A stretch of 64,000 nucleotides of DNA from Actinomycetota bacterium (lineage in GTDB: Bacteria > Actinomycetota > CADDZG01 > WHSQ01), in NCBI GenBank assembly GCA_030447315.1, contig JAUJPD010000001.1, positions 331,493 through 395,492 on the forward strand, given 5' to 3'. Shown one piece after another: positions 1 through 11,417 of this stretch. Position 1 is the stretch's first letter, and the number at the start of each line of letters is the position of its first letter. The position numbers were made by a program, and so were the translations under genes. The notes beneath the pieces are model-generated. The model ran no database searches. It saw nothing but the letters and a program-made list of their open reading frames with translations, and was not told the origin of the DNA.

Positions 1-571
1 AATGCTCTATCAGCTGGGCGTCGTCGGTGCCCGTGACACCTTCGGCCGCGGCACGCTGATGAGCGTCGAGCAGGAACCGGGTTCTGAATGCCTGGGGGGT
101 CTGCACGTTCCACACCTGTTCACGTTCCAAGGTCTCGACCACGTACCCATCACGAACGAGCTTCACCGTTTCCTTCATCTGTAACGCGGGAACGGCCGCG
201 TCACCATGCTGCAGCGCCTCGATCACCGCCGCGAACACCTGCGGGGGAGCGAACGGTCTGGCGGCGTCGTGGACGATCACCACGTCCGAGACGACATGCT
301 CGAGACCCGCACGAACGCTTTCCTGACGCGTGGCTCCACCGGCGACGACGTGAGTCGCCTCGGGAAGCAGGCGGGTGGCTTCGTCGACTCGATCGGCGGG
401 AACCACCACCGTGATGTCATGGATCTCCGCGGCCAAGATCGCATCGAAGCTCCATCGAAGCACGGGACGTCCGGCGAGGTTCAGGAACTGTTTCGGGGCA
501 CCGCCGGCGACGCGACGGCCGCTTCCACCTGCAGCGAGAAGCGCTGCCGGCGCGTGGTCTGGATCGTGGGC
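1..571 (-). CDS. ispD: 2-C-methyl-D-erythritol 4-phosphate cytidylyltransferase, 3' end cut by window edge
   Basis: Catalyses CTP + MEP to CDP-ME in the non-mevalonate isoprenoid pathway. The minus-strand translation carries the nucleotide-binding loop LLAAGGSGRRVAGGAPKQF, the downstream VVPADRVDEA segment, the substrate-loop motif IVHDAARPF and the conserved VWNVQTPQAF and TDDAQL segments, so the family is clear. The C-terminus lies beyond base 1. It directly follows carD, as in mycobacteria (carD-ispD-ispF). The start is unresolved: between the carD stop and the nucleotide-binding loop this frame has no ATG, GTG or TTG; the nearest near-cognate codon is a CTG inside carD. Either an unusual start is used or a base is lost near the junction. 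Confidence 0.9.
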
Positions 572-1059
572 TATCCGAGAACCTCGTCGAGCATCTTCTC
601 GGCGGCCTCTTCGTCGCAGTTCTTGGAGAAGGTCAGCTCCGAGACAAGGATCTGACGCGCTTTGGTCAACATCCGCTTCTCGCCGGCCGCAAGACCCTTC
701 TCTTTATCTCGTTGATGAAGACTACGAACGACGTCGGCAACTTGATAGATGTCCCCCGACCGCAGCTTTTCGACGTTCGCTTTGAACCGGCGCGACCAGT
801 TGGTCGTGTTGGTGGTGGGCTCGTTCTTCTTCAAGACCTTGAGCACCTTCGGGACCTCTTTGGCCGGAGTGACCTGTCGCAGACCCACTTCCTCGGTGGA
901 GTCGGTGGGAACCATGAGGGTCAACTCGCCGTAAGCCAGCTTCAAGATGAAGTAGTCGCGTTTCTCGCCAAACATCTCTTTGACTTCGAGCTTCTCGATG
1001 ATGGCTGCACCGTGATGGGGGTAGACGACCTTGTCGCCTACACGAAAAGAACGCGTCAC
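571..1059 (-). CDS. carD: CarD family RNA polymerase-binding transcription regulator
   Basis: CarD binds the RNA polymerase beta subunit through its N-terminal Tudor-like domain and stabilises open complexes, notably at rRNA promoters. The protein (about 162 aa) begins with the family signature RVGDKVVYPHHGAAIIEKLE; the remainder is the helical DNA-binding domain containing NWSRRFKANVEKL. I chose the GTG at 1059 because a strong GGGAGGG Shine-Dalgarno (1069-1075) sits 9 nt upstream of it; the in-frame ATG at 1068 would have no spacing. It lies between radA and ispD, the order seen in mycobacteria. It may be transcribed alone from the 130-nt gap upstream. Family call is secure; only the start is debatable. 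Confidence 0.93.
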   Translation of the reverse strand: MTRSFRVGDKVVYPHHGAAIIEKLEVKEMFGEKRDYFILKLAYGELTLMVPTDSTEEVGLRQVTPAKEVPKVLKVLKKNEPTTNTTNWSRRFKANVEKLRSGDIYQVADVVRSLHQRDKEKGLAAGEKRMLTKARQILVSELTFSKNCDEEAAEKMLDEVLG

Positions 1060-1191
1060 TCTGAACATCCCTCCCTGCGAGCAGTACCTTTAACGCCTGA
1101 AGAGGCGGTCAGACACGGAAAAGGGCCCTGAGAAGAGCTTGTGTCTAGGCTCAAGGGTAGCACGCGGCGTCCCAGAGCCTCTTTGAAGCGG

Positions 1192-2544
1192 TCACGCTGC
1201 GGCCGGGCTACCGGCGACGCGGATAGCTTCCGGAAGGTCCGCCACCTCGATCACGCGTATCCGGTCCGAGCTTGCTTGCGCTCCCCGCGGAACGATCGCC
1301 CGAGTGAACCCCAGACGTTCCGCTTCGGTGAGTCGCCGCTGGATGCCTGGAACGCGACGTACTTCGCCCGCAAGTCCGACCTCGCCCACCGCCAGAGTCC
1401 GATGATCGACCGGTCGGAGACTCTTTGATGACAACAGCGCCAAACACAGAGCCAGATCCGCGGCTGGCTCTTTGATGTGCAAGCCCCCGGCGGCCGCAAC
1501 GAACACGTCGTCCTCCACCAGCTTGCAGAGCCCTCTCTGGGTGAGGACGCCGATCAAGAGAGACAGCCGCTTCGCGTCGTAACCGATGGCCACCCGTCGA
1601 GGTTGAGGGAGGCCGGAAGCAGCAACGAGGGCCTGCACTTCGATCAGCACCGGCCGGACGCCCTCGAGAGCAGGGAACACCGTGGAACCTGCAACGTCTG
1701 GCAAACGATCCGCGAGGAACATCGCAGAAGGATCCTGAACGCCCTGGAGCCCTTTCTCATCCATGATGAAAACACCGGCTTCATCACATGAACCGAACCG
1801 GTTCTTCAAGGCGCGGAGAAGTCTGAAGGTCCCGCTGCGTTCCCCCTCTAAAGAAAGAACCGTGTCTACGAGATGTTCTAAGGTCCGCGGCCCCGCGACC
1901 GTCCCTTCCTTGGTCACGTGACCGATCAAGACGACCGCGCTGCCGGTGGTCTTCGCGAATCGGACCAGGGCTCCTGCGCACTCTCGCACCTGGACCACCG
2001 AGCCCGGCGCCGAGTCATGGTCGGGATCCTCCAGGGTTTGTATCGAGTCAACGACGAGCACGGCGGGGTTCTGTTGGACAGCCGCACTGAGGATCGCCGG
2101 AAGAGAGGATGACGCGGCGGCGCTCAGTCGCTCGCCCGCGATGCCAAGGCGACATCCACGCATCGCTACCTGATCGAGCGACTCCTCGCCGGTTACCAAC
2201 AAGGTCTGGTTGCCGCCTGTTTGGATCGCGTCGATCATCTGAAGCACCAGGGTCGACTTTCCAACGCCGGGATCGCCCGAGAGCAGGATCACGGATCCCG
2301 GAACGATCCCACCACCAAGCGTTCGATCGAGCTCGGAGATGTTGGTACGGATACGCGGAGCCGGACCACCCGGACGATCCAACCGGCATATCTCGGCAGC
2401 GGTGACCGCGCCGGGTCGCGCGCTGGAGACGCCGGGAGCAGGCGCAGACGCCGTTCCCCACGAGTCACAGGCCGGACAGCGCCCGAACCATCGCGGCGAG
2501 CTGTGCCCACATCCGTCACAGGAGAAACAGGTTGCCGTCTTCAT
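1192..2544 (-). CDS. radA: DNA repair protein RadA (Sms)
   Basis: RadA is a RecA-like ATPase that promotes branch migration in homologous recombination. The 450-aa protein has the N-terminal four-cysteine zinc finger (C6, C9 and C23, C26, context CFSCDGCG...GRCPACDSWG), Walker A GDPGVGKST, the RadA-specific KNRFG motif, and a C-terminal Lon-protease-like domain without a protease site. The frame is open upstream of the ATG at 2544, but the zinc finger starts immediately after that methionine, so the longer version is rejected. Length matches the family. It is followed by carD and preceded by a GC-rich repeat tract, which probably isolates it from clpC. Confidence 0.96.
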   Translation of the reverse strand: MKTATCFSCDGCGHSSPRWFGRCPACDSWGTASAPAPGVSSARPGAVTAAEICRLDRPGGPAPRIRTNISELDRTLGGGIVPGSVILLSGDPGVGKSTLVLQMIDAIQTGGNQTLLVTGEESLDQVAMRGCRLGIAGERLSAAASSSLPAILSAAVQQNPAVLVVDSIQTLEDPDHDSAPGSVVQVRECAGALVRFAKTTGSAVVLIGHVTKEGTVAGPRTLEHLVDTVLSLEGERSGTFRLLRALKNRFGSCDEAGVFIMDEKGLQGVQDPSAMFLADRLPDVAGSTVFPALEGVRPVLIEVQALVAASGLPQPRRVAIGYDAKRLSLLIGVLTQRGLCKLVEDDVFVAAAGGLHIKEPAADLALCLALLSSKSLRPVDHRTLAVGEVGLAGEVRRVPGIQRRLTEAERLGFTRAIVPRGAQASSDRIRVIEVADLPEAIRVAGSPAAA

Positions 2545-2572
2545 TAGGGCCGACGCTAACGACCGACTGAGA

Positions 2573-2950
2573 TTTGGACCAACTCGTTGCAGGGAGCGGA
2601 GCGGGCGCCACCGTCGCCGGAGCGGACGCAACGAGCGGAGCGGGCGAGCCGACGTCGCCGAGTAGTTGTGAGGCGGAGGGACGGAGCGGGGTCGCGCCCG
2701 CGGGCGGCGGCGGTCGACCGGCGGAGCGGAACGAGCGGAGGCGGGACGTGTTCGATCCCGGAGGAGCCTCCGCGCAGCGAGCGGAGCCGGGCGAGCCGAC
2801 GTCGCCGGAGCGGGGCTCTGGAGGCGCACGGCGTCGATACCGAAGCGACCCTGTCGCCGTGCGCCGGAAGGAGCAGGCCCCCGCCGATCAGGCGGCGGCC
2901 GTCGCGCCCCCGCGGGGCGGCGGCGGTCGGCCAGCGGAGCGGAGTGGGCG
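2573..2950. repeat. GC-rich intergenic repeat tract (copy 1 of a dispersed family)
   Basis: The 460-nt space between radA and clpC (2545-3004) holds no credible gene. It contains degenerate GAGCGGAGC-type units. One 20-nt unit, GGGCGAGCCGACGTCGCCG plus flank, occurs twice (about 2642-2661 and 2788-2806). A module at 2733-2773 (GGCGGGACGTG..CCCGGAGGAGCCTCC) recurs at 11195-11234 and 11242-11282. The segment CGAGTAGTTGTGAG near 2660 matches one arm of the hairpin at 11285-11310. Open frames here are compositional artefacts. The modular sharing with the 11.2 kb tract suggests a genome-specific dispersed element; function unknown. Confidence 0.75.
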
Positions 2951-2952
2951 CG

Positions 2953-2983
2953 AAAAGACCCGGCCCCCTCGAGGACCGGGTCT
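2953..2983 (-). terminator. Rho-independent terminator of clpC
   Basis: Read on the minus strand, AGACCCGG and CCGGGTCT form a perfect 8-bp stem followed directly by TTTTCGCG. It begins about 20 nt beyond the clpC stop at 3005, so it should end the clpC transcript before radA. The trailing TCTTTTCGCG motif recurs after other minus-strand genes (near 11400 and 24136). Confidence 0.8.
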
Positions 2984-3004
2984 AAGTCGCCTTGGCTTGG
3001 TGGT

Positions 3005-5526
<2,522 letters not shown>

Positions 5527-5585
5527 TCCAGGCCTCCTTCGTTTTCTTCCGGAGAGGGCTGACCATCAGCCGTCTCCTGTTTCCC

Positions 5586-5591
5586 ATTATA
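5586..5591 (-). promoter_or_regulatory. Probable -10 element of the clpC promoter
   Basis: A perfect TATAAT on the minus strand, 60 nt upstream of the clpC start, in the 233-nt gap between the lipoprotein gene and clpC. No convincing TTGACA-like -35 lies at 16-18 nt, so an activator or alternative sigma factor may help. The rest of the gap shows nothing else I can name. Confidence 0.5.
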
Positions 5592-5759
5592 GGAAGAGGG
5601 AGTCTTTACCCTCGGTCTCTAGTCGCCACCCATAAGAACGTCGAAACGACCAGAAACGTTCCGGGTCTCCATCCCCGAATGGGCACACTTCAGGCCTCCC
5701 GAAGTAGCTCGTGGCGGGTCAGTGGACCGGATCCGAGCGCGGCGTCGTCACGCCGAAGA

Positions 5760-7148
5760 TCATGCCGCCGATAGTGGGCGCGGGGCCATCGGCGCGGGGT
5801 GCGCGCGGAACAGAAAGCGCCGGTCGCGACCGGAGATCTGGGTCCTGCCGCCGGACGTGGAGAAACCCCTGGCCAGCGGCACCCACGGAAGCGCGCCGGG
5901 TAGCCGGCGACTCTCGCGCGCGGCGCCGCGCTTCGGCACCACCCACAGCCCTACGTTGATGGGCTCGACCGAGGTGTGGTCACCCGGTCCGAAGGTGACA
6001 TCGAGGCCGCCGAACCGGCCTCCGGACAGTGCTTCCAGAGTCAGTGCGGCGTCACCCCCCGGCTCCGTCCTGCGAGCCGCCCACCCGATCATCTGAACAG
6101 CCTCATAGGCACGGCGCTCCCACCCCAAAGGTGGGCTCTCCCACCAGTTCGCGTACGCCGTCTGAAGGACTGGAGACTCGGGATCGGCAGGTAGTGGGCT
6201 CCGCGGGCATAGCTATCCGCCGCGATGGTGCCGGGAGCCGGGATCGAGCCCGTGGGGAACGAGGTGAGCAAGGAGTCGAATCCCACCACCTGGGGCCGCC
6301 ACTGCCGGGCGTTCAGGCGGGTCTTGCGGCCCGAGGGGGCCGACGCGATGCGTGCGAGAGCCGTGGATCGGTAGGCGCTGCCTTGCCGGCGTAGGGCGTC
6401 GATGGTGGCCACCATGGCCGTGGGAGGGCCCTCCAGCACGAGCGCTTCGACCTTCTGACGCCGAAGCCGCCGAAGTTGCACAGCCAGGTTCTGCGGCGAC
6501 TCCGGGTAGGTCTCGGACGCAACCAGACGCCGACCCGATCCTGCCAACGCCTCCGTCAGCGACCGGCGCGCCACCTCGCCCGACAGTGAATCGGTCGTCA
6601 GGGCACCTATCTTCCGATAGCGACGGTCTCGCAACGCGTAGTCGACGATCCGCTGAGCCTCCCAGACGTACGACGGCGACACCTGGAAGACGTGCTGGCT
6701 CAAAAGCCCGGCGCCAAAGAGGTCTCCGAAGCACAGCAGGGCCGGGATCCCGGCCTCGGCCAACACCTCCTCCGCCGGGGGCAGAGCCTCGGGGGACCCG
6801 CGTAGACGATGCCGAGCGTTCGCTGGGAGGCGGCCTGGAGCGCGACCAACTCGGTCGCCTTGCGCGGATCGCCCTCGTCGTCGACCGTGACGAGCTCGAC
6901 CGCCGGCTCCCCTCGGAACGATCGCGGTTCAAGAGATGGACGCCCAGGTGCGCGCCCTCGAAGGCATCGTCACCACGCCAGGAGTCGGGGCCGGAGAAAG
7001 TCCCGACCAACGCGACGACCAGGCTCTCGGAGCTGGTCGGCGACGCCTCGGGTGAGCGCGAGGGGAAGGTGACGGCGCCACCGTCGTTCGCCTGACACGA
7101 GGCCATGAACAAGACGGCGCAGGCCGCCGCGAGCGGTCTCGGTCGCAT
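5760..7148 (-). CDS. Periplasmic-binding-protein-like lipoprotein (LivK/Peripla_BP_6 type), three frameshifts
   Basis: Reassembled from three frames it is 463 aa: a lipoprotein signal (MRPRPLAAACAVLFMASC) with lipobox cysteine at 18, a Ser/Pro linker, then a type I periplasmic-binding fold: VVALVGTFSGPDSW, GIPALLCFGDLFG, FQVSPSYVWEAQRIVDYAL, YRKIGALTTDSLSGEVAR, VVGFDSLLTSFP and YEAVQMIGWA. Frame breaks lie at 6909-6912 (C run), 6791-6795 (G run) and about 6164; each is repaired by one added base, and the total is then a multiple of three. Such proteins bind branched-chain amino acids or similar ligands, but no ABC permease is nearby, so the ligand is unknown. It sits between lysS and clpC. 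It could be a pseudogene, but base-calling error is more likely. Confidence 0.75.
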
Positions 7149-7206
7149 GGAGGCATCCTGCCATCGGCTCCGCACTATGCCGGCGAGGTCGCCTACGAGG
7201 AAGAGG

Positions 7207-8630
7207 CTAGGTTGCCTCCGGCCGGAGGGTCGGGAACAGAACGACCTCGCGGATCGAATCGGCCTGCAGCAGCAGCATCAGGAGGCGGTCTATCCCGAGC
7301 CCGAACCCGCCGGCGGGCGGCATCCCGTACGCCAGCGCCTCCAGGAACTCCTCGTCTTTGACCGTGGCCTCGTCGTCGCCGGCCTCGCGAGCCTCCGCCT
7401 GCTGCTCGAAACGACGCCGCTGCTCGGTGGGATCGTTCAGCTCCGAATAGATCGGTGCGATCTCGAGCCCGCCCAGGATGAGGTCGGCGTGCTCGGTGAA
7501 CCCCGGGATGCTGCGGTGGTCTTTGGCCAGCGGAGACACGTCCGTGGGGAATCCCGTTACAAAGGTGGGAGCGATCAGCGTCTTCTCGCTCGTCTGTTCG
7601 AAGATCTCGGCGAGCACCTTTCCCCGCGACCATCTCTCGTCGATGCGGACGCCCAGTTCGGTGGCAGCCGTCGACAAGGCGGCGGCGTCGCCGTCGTTCC
7701 AGATAGCCATCAGGTCCCGGCCGGTGGCCTGCCCGATGATCTCGAACATGGTGGAGCGTTCGAAGGGAGTCGCGAGATCGATCTGCCGCCCAGAGATCTC
7801 GATCACGAGTCCACCCGTTACCGCTTGCGCGATAGAGCGCACGAGGTCTTCGACCACGGCCATGGTGTCCTCGTAGTCGACGTACGCCTCGTACGCCTCC
7901 AGCATCGTGAACTCGGGATTGTGCCGCGGGAGACCCCCTCGTTGCGGAAGCTCCTGTTGAGCTCGTAGACCCGCTCCATCCCGCCGATCAGGAGCCTCTT
8001 GAGATACAGCTCCGGCGCCACCCGCAGGAAGAGGTCCATGTCGAGGGCGTTGTGGTGCGTGACGAAAGGACGGGCTACGGCTCCCCCGGCGAGCGGCTGG
8101 AGAAGAGGCGTCTCGACCTCCAGGAAACCTCTTTCCCCGAAGAAGGTGCGCACCGCGGAGTTGGCCGCGGAGCGGGCCTCGACCGCACGACGCGCGCCAT
8201 CGTTGAGCAACAGATCCAGGTACCGCTGGCGGTATCTCGATTCGATGTCGCTGATGCCGTGCCAGTTGTCCGGCATGGGTCGCGTGCACTCAGCGAGCAG
8301 CGTCGTCTCTGCGACCTTCAACGAGAGCTCTCCCCGGCGCGTGACGACCACCTCGCCACCGGCCCCGACGATGTCTCCGACGCCGAGGGCGCTGAACGCC
8401 GCCAGGCCCTCGTCTCCCAGAACCGCGTGCTGTGCGAACAGCTGGATGCGACCCGATGCGTCCATCAGATCTGCGAAGGCGACCTTGCCGTGAGTCCTGA
8501 TCGTCATGATGCGTCCGGCCAGACGCGCCTCTGTTCCGGTCTCGGTCCCCGGCTCCAGCTCGGCGAAGCGGTCTCTGACGTCTCCGATCGAAAAGGTTCG
8601 CTCGTAACGGTACGGGTACGCCTGCGTCAT
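7207..8630 (-). CDS. lysS: Lysyl-tRNA synthetase, class II (single-base frameshift)
   Basis: Charges tRNA-Lys. Repaired length is 474 aa. The N-terminal OB-fold (about 35-130) has [16 protein letters not shown]; class II motif 1 lies near [10 protein letters not shown]; motif 2 is [18 protein letters not shown] once repaired; motif 3 is [13 protein letters not shown] near the end. The break lies exactly in motif 2: minus-strand GTCTCCCGCGGCAC should read GTCTCCCCGCGGCAC (G run at 7928-7930 on the plus strand). This loss of one C before GCG is identical in context to the clpC lesion. The start overlaps the coaX stop (ATGA), indicating translational coupling. An essential gene, so the lesion is probably not real. 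Confidence 0.95.
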
Positions 8631-9412
8631 CCCGCTTCTCCCACCGGGTTGCGCTCGAATATCAAGCGCAGGCCGAGCAGGGTCAGGGTCGGTTCGACCC
8701 TCTCGATCGTCCTGCAGTGTTCGATCACGGTCTCGGCATGTCCTCCCGTCGCCACCACCCGCGCATCGTCGTCCAGCTCCTTCATCGTGCGCTCCACCAG
8801 TCCGTCGACCAGTGCAGCAACGCCGAAGACGATGCCAGACTGGATCGCGAAGACGGTGTTCTTGCCGATCGCCGTCGGCGGAGCGACCAGCTCCACGCGC
8901 GGCAGGCGAGCTGTGGCCTGGAACAGCGCGGTCGCCGAGCTCTCTAGCCCGGGAGCCAAGGCGCCCCCGATGTATTCGCCGGCCCCGGTGACTACATCGA
9001 AGTTGATCGCGGTTCCGAAGTCGACAACGATCACAGGTTCATCCGGAAATAGCTCGTGCGCTGCGACCGAGTTGGCCACCCGGTCCGCCCCGACCTCCTT
9101 GGGATTGTCGATGCGTATCACGATCCCGGTTCTGACCCCGGGTTCGACTACGACGGGCGGAAAGCCGAAGTACTTGAGCGCCATCGCGCGCAGTTGCTGG
9201 GTGGCCCGAGGCACAACCGAAGCGATCGCTACTCCCGTTATCTCATTCGAGAAAGAAAGCTCAGCGAGTCGTAAGAACTCGCCGAACATCAGCGCGAGCT
9301 CGTCGGCGGTCCGTCGCTGCTCGGTGGACGCCCGCCACTCGTGTATCAGCTGCCCGCGGTCGAAGACGCCGAGGTGGGTCTGGGTGTTCCCTACATCGAC
9401 GGCAAGCAGCAC
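8627..9412 (-). CDS. coaX: Type III pantothenate kinase
   Basis: ATP-dependent phosphorylation of pantothenate, first step of CoA synthesis. The 261-aa protein shows the ASKHA phosphate-binding loop [16 protein letters not shown] at the N-terminus, conserved Asp/Thr in [13 protein letters not shown], and [13 protein letters not shown] placed the start at the GTG at 9412 because the catalytic loop follows at once; it overlaps the panC stop (TAGTG) by one base. The much longer upstream extension of the frame is only panC antiphase. panD, usual between panC and coaX in actinobacteria, is absent here. Confidence 0.95.
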   Translation of the reverse strand: MLLAVDVGNTQTHLGVFDRGQLIHEWRASTEQRRTADELALMFGEFLRLAELSFSNEITGVAIASVVPRATQQLRAMALKYFGFPPVVVEPGVRTGIVIRIDNPKEVGADRVANSVAAHELFPDEPVIVVDFGTAINFDVVTGAGEYIGGALAPGLESSATALFQATARLPRVELVAPPTAIGKNTVFAIQSGIVFGVAALVDGLVERTMKELDDDARVVATGGHAETVIEHCRTIERVEPTLTLLGLRLIFERNPVGEAG

Positions 9413-10254
9413 TACGCCTCCGAAACCGGAAGGTTGTCGATCAGCCGGGTCGAACCGACACGAGCGGCGATCACCAGCAGGATGGGGCTGGTTCCGTCGG
9501 AGGGCCCGAAAGTAGTGGGGTCTACGGCGCGCGCGTATCCAAGGACCACTCCCGTCTCGGATTCCACGACGTCCTCCATCACCTTTTCGGCCACCTCTTG
9601 CGCAGCCCCTTCGGACAAGGCCGCGTGCCCTGCCTCCAGAGCTCTCCACAGAACCGTGGCACGCTCGCGCTCCTCGCTCGAAAGGTACGCATTGCGGCTG
9701 CTCATCGCCAGCCCGTCGGGCTCGCGCACCGTCGGGCATACAACCACCTCGACCGGGATCGACAGGTCCCGGACCATGGCTTGTATCACCGCCACCTGCT
9801 GGGCGTCCTTCTGGCCGAAGTACGCCTTGTGTGGCTGGACCTGGTTGAAGAGCTTCGCGACCACGGTCGCTACCCCGTCGAAATGGCCGGGGCGAGCCTC
9901 GCCTTCGAGCGGGAGGGCGACGTCCGCAGCCGTAACCATCGTCGAGGTTCCCGCGGGATACATCTCCTCCGTGGTGGGCGCGAAGACGATATCGGTCCCC
10001 GCGCCTTCAGCCAGGTGCAGATCTCGCTCTTCAGAGCGGGGATAGGCCGCAAGATCTTCGCGGGGGCCGAACTGCAGCGGATTGACAAAGATGCTGACGA
10101 CGACGACGTCGCACTCGAGGCGCGCGGCTCGAAGCAAAGACAGGTGACCCTCGTGCAACGCTCCCATCGTGGGAACGAACCCGATCGAGTGGTCCGCCCG
10201 CCGGTGTGGGGTAAGCGCATCCCGCAGGGCGCCCTCGGTGCGAACGACCTTCAT
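9412..10254 (-). CDS. panC: Pantothenate synthetase
   Basis: Joins pantoate and beta-alanine using ATP. The 280-aa protein has the class I nucleotidyl-transferase motif GFVPTMGALHEGHLSLL, IFVNPLQFGP, FGQKDAQQVAVIQAMVRDL and the KMSKS-like region MSSRNAYLSSEER. Length is typical. It overlaps the upstream DUF2520 gene by 4 nt and the downstream coaX by 1 nt, so it is in the middle of a tightly coupled operon. Confidence 0.96.
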   Translation of the reverse strand: MKVVRTEGALRDALTPHRRADHSIGFVPTMGALHEGHLSLLRAARLECDVVVVSIFVNPLQFGPREDLAAYPRSEERDLHLAEGAGTDIVFAPTTEEMYPAGTSTMVTAADVALPLEGEARPGHFDGVATVVAKLFNQVQPHKAYFGQKDAQQVAVIQAMVRDLSIPVEVVVCPTVREPDGLAMSSRNAYLSSEERERATVLWRALEAGHAALSEGAAQEVAEKVMEDVVESETGVVLGYARAVDPTTFGPSDGTSPILLVIAARVGSTRLIDNLPVSEA

Positions 10255-11117
10255 CCGGTCTGCAGCGCGTCTTGAAGCGCCTCCTGATCCTCCGGCCCGA
10301 TACGACCGCTTAGGAGCGCCGCCGCCACGATGGTGTTGATCGTGTGCACATATCCGTTCAGCAGGTGAGGGGAACGCGCGGCAACCGCTCCGGCGTGCTG
10401 CCGGACGACCTCGATCTCCCTGCGCACGACGGGCCCGGTGAGGGCCAGGGCCGCTCGCTCTGCCCGGCCCGCGTTGGCGACCGTACCGGCCGCGATCGGA
10501 CCGAGCACTCGAGAAGGCGCCTCGACGCCTATCGAGGCGAGCATCTCTTCGCCGAGGGCCATGAGGGCCGCGATGCCGTTAGAGGTGGTGACGGCAGCCG
10601 CGTGCCACAACACCCGATCATCTTCGGCCACGTCGAGCGGTACACCGTAAAGGTCCTGTTCGATCAGGACATGGGCCCACTCGCGGGCTCCCTCCGAGCA
10701 AGTCACGCCCCACGCCGAGCCCGGTAACCGTGCGACGGCGGTATCGACGTCGGGACACGCCTGGACGGGATGCAAAGCACAGCGCGCACGAGCAAAGGGA
10801 GCCGCGGCGAGAGGCTGGATCCCGGCCGAGCCGGCGAAGTGCACGACAACGGCATCCATACCGGGAAGCTCGGCCGCGACGTCCGCCACCGCGGCGTGCG
10901 GAACCCCAATCAATACGAGGTCCACCGCGGGGATCTCTCCGAGCGTGCAGGCCGGGGCGTCGAGACGCCGTGCCGCGGCCTCGGCCGAGGACGAGGTACG
11001 AGAAGACACCGAGACGATCTGGTGGTCCCGGGCGCGGAGAAGGAGGGCCACGGCGGTACCGACCGGTCCGGCCCCCACCAGCGCAACGCGCAAGGGGGCC
11101 GCGGGAAGAGACGTCAT
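10251..11117 (-). CDS. DUF2520/Rossmann-like NAD(P)-binding oxidoreductase
   Basis: 288 aa. N-terminal Rossmann fold with glycine-rich loop VALVGAGPVGTAVALLL, a central segment HFAGSAGIQPLAAAPF with ALHPVQACPD typical of DUF2520 proteins (related to pyrroline-5-carboxylate and ketopantoate reductases), and a helical C-terminal DUF2520 domain. It overlaps panC, and in actinobacteria an equivalent gene always precedes panC (mycobacterial Rv3603c). A role in pantoate supply is often suspected, but I cannot show activity from sequence. Cytosolic; no signal peptide. Confidence 0.88.
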   Translation of the reverse strand: MTSLPAAPLRVALVGAGPVGTAVALLLRARDHQIVSVSSRTSSSAEAAARRLDAPACTLGEIPAVDLVLIGVPHAAVADVAAELPGMDAVVVHFAGSAGIQPLAAAPFARARCALHPVQACPDVDTAVARLPGSAWGVTCSEGAREWAHVLIEQDLYGVPLDVAEDDRVLWHAAAVTTSNGIAALMALGEEMLASIGVEAPSRVLGPIAAGTVANAGRAERAALALTGPVVRREIEVVRQHAGAVAARSPHLLNGYVHTINTIVAAALLSGRIGPEDQEALQDALQTG

Positions 11118-11188
11118 CGCAAGATCGCTCCAGTCCTGGGGGGGTACCGGTCGAGACCGAGAGCATAAGAGGGTGAGTCACTGCCTCC

Positions 11189-11310
11189 CTGCTGGAGCGC
11201 AGGCGAGACGTGTTGCACCCGGAGGAGCCTCCCCGCTCTTGGAGCGCAGGCGAGACGTGTCGCATCCCGGAGGAGCCTCCGCAGCAACTACTCGCTTCAG
11301 CGAGTAGTTG
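11189..11310. repeat. Direct repeats plus 12-bp-arm hairpin (copy 2 of dispersed family)
   Basis: The 300-nt gap between the DUF2520 gene and folK (11118-11417) has no gene. It holds two direct copies, 47 nt apart, of a 40-nt module (11195-11234 and 11242-11282; GAGCGCAGGCGAGACGTGT then CCCGGAGGAGCCTCC), the same module found at 2733-2773. Then comes a perfect inverted repeat at 11285-11310 with 12-bp arms CAACTACTCGCT/AGCGAGTAGTTG and a 2-nt centre. A TCTTTTCGCGTCTG motif (minus, about 11394-11408) ends the tract close to folK. It could fold strongly in RNA; whether it is a mobile REP-like element or a processing site is unknown. Confidence 0.8.
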
Positions 11311-11417
11311 TGAGGACCGCGACGGAGGGGTGCGGCCGGCTCGCCGGAGCGGACCCCGCCGCTCTTGTCGCGACCTGGGTCGCCTGGAGGTGGCAGACGC
11401 GAAAAGAGGCGGGCTGG

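Noticed and set aside
11195..11282. Two 40-nt direct repeats considered as a CRISPR array
   Set aside because: Only two units, 7-nt gap, no cas genes, and the same module occurs singly at 2733.
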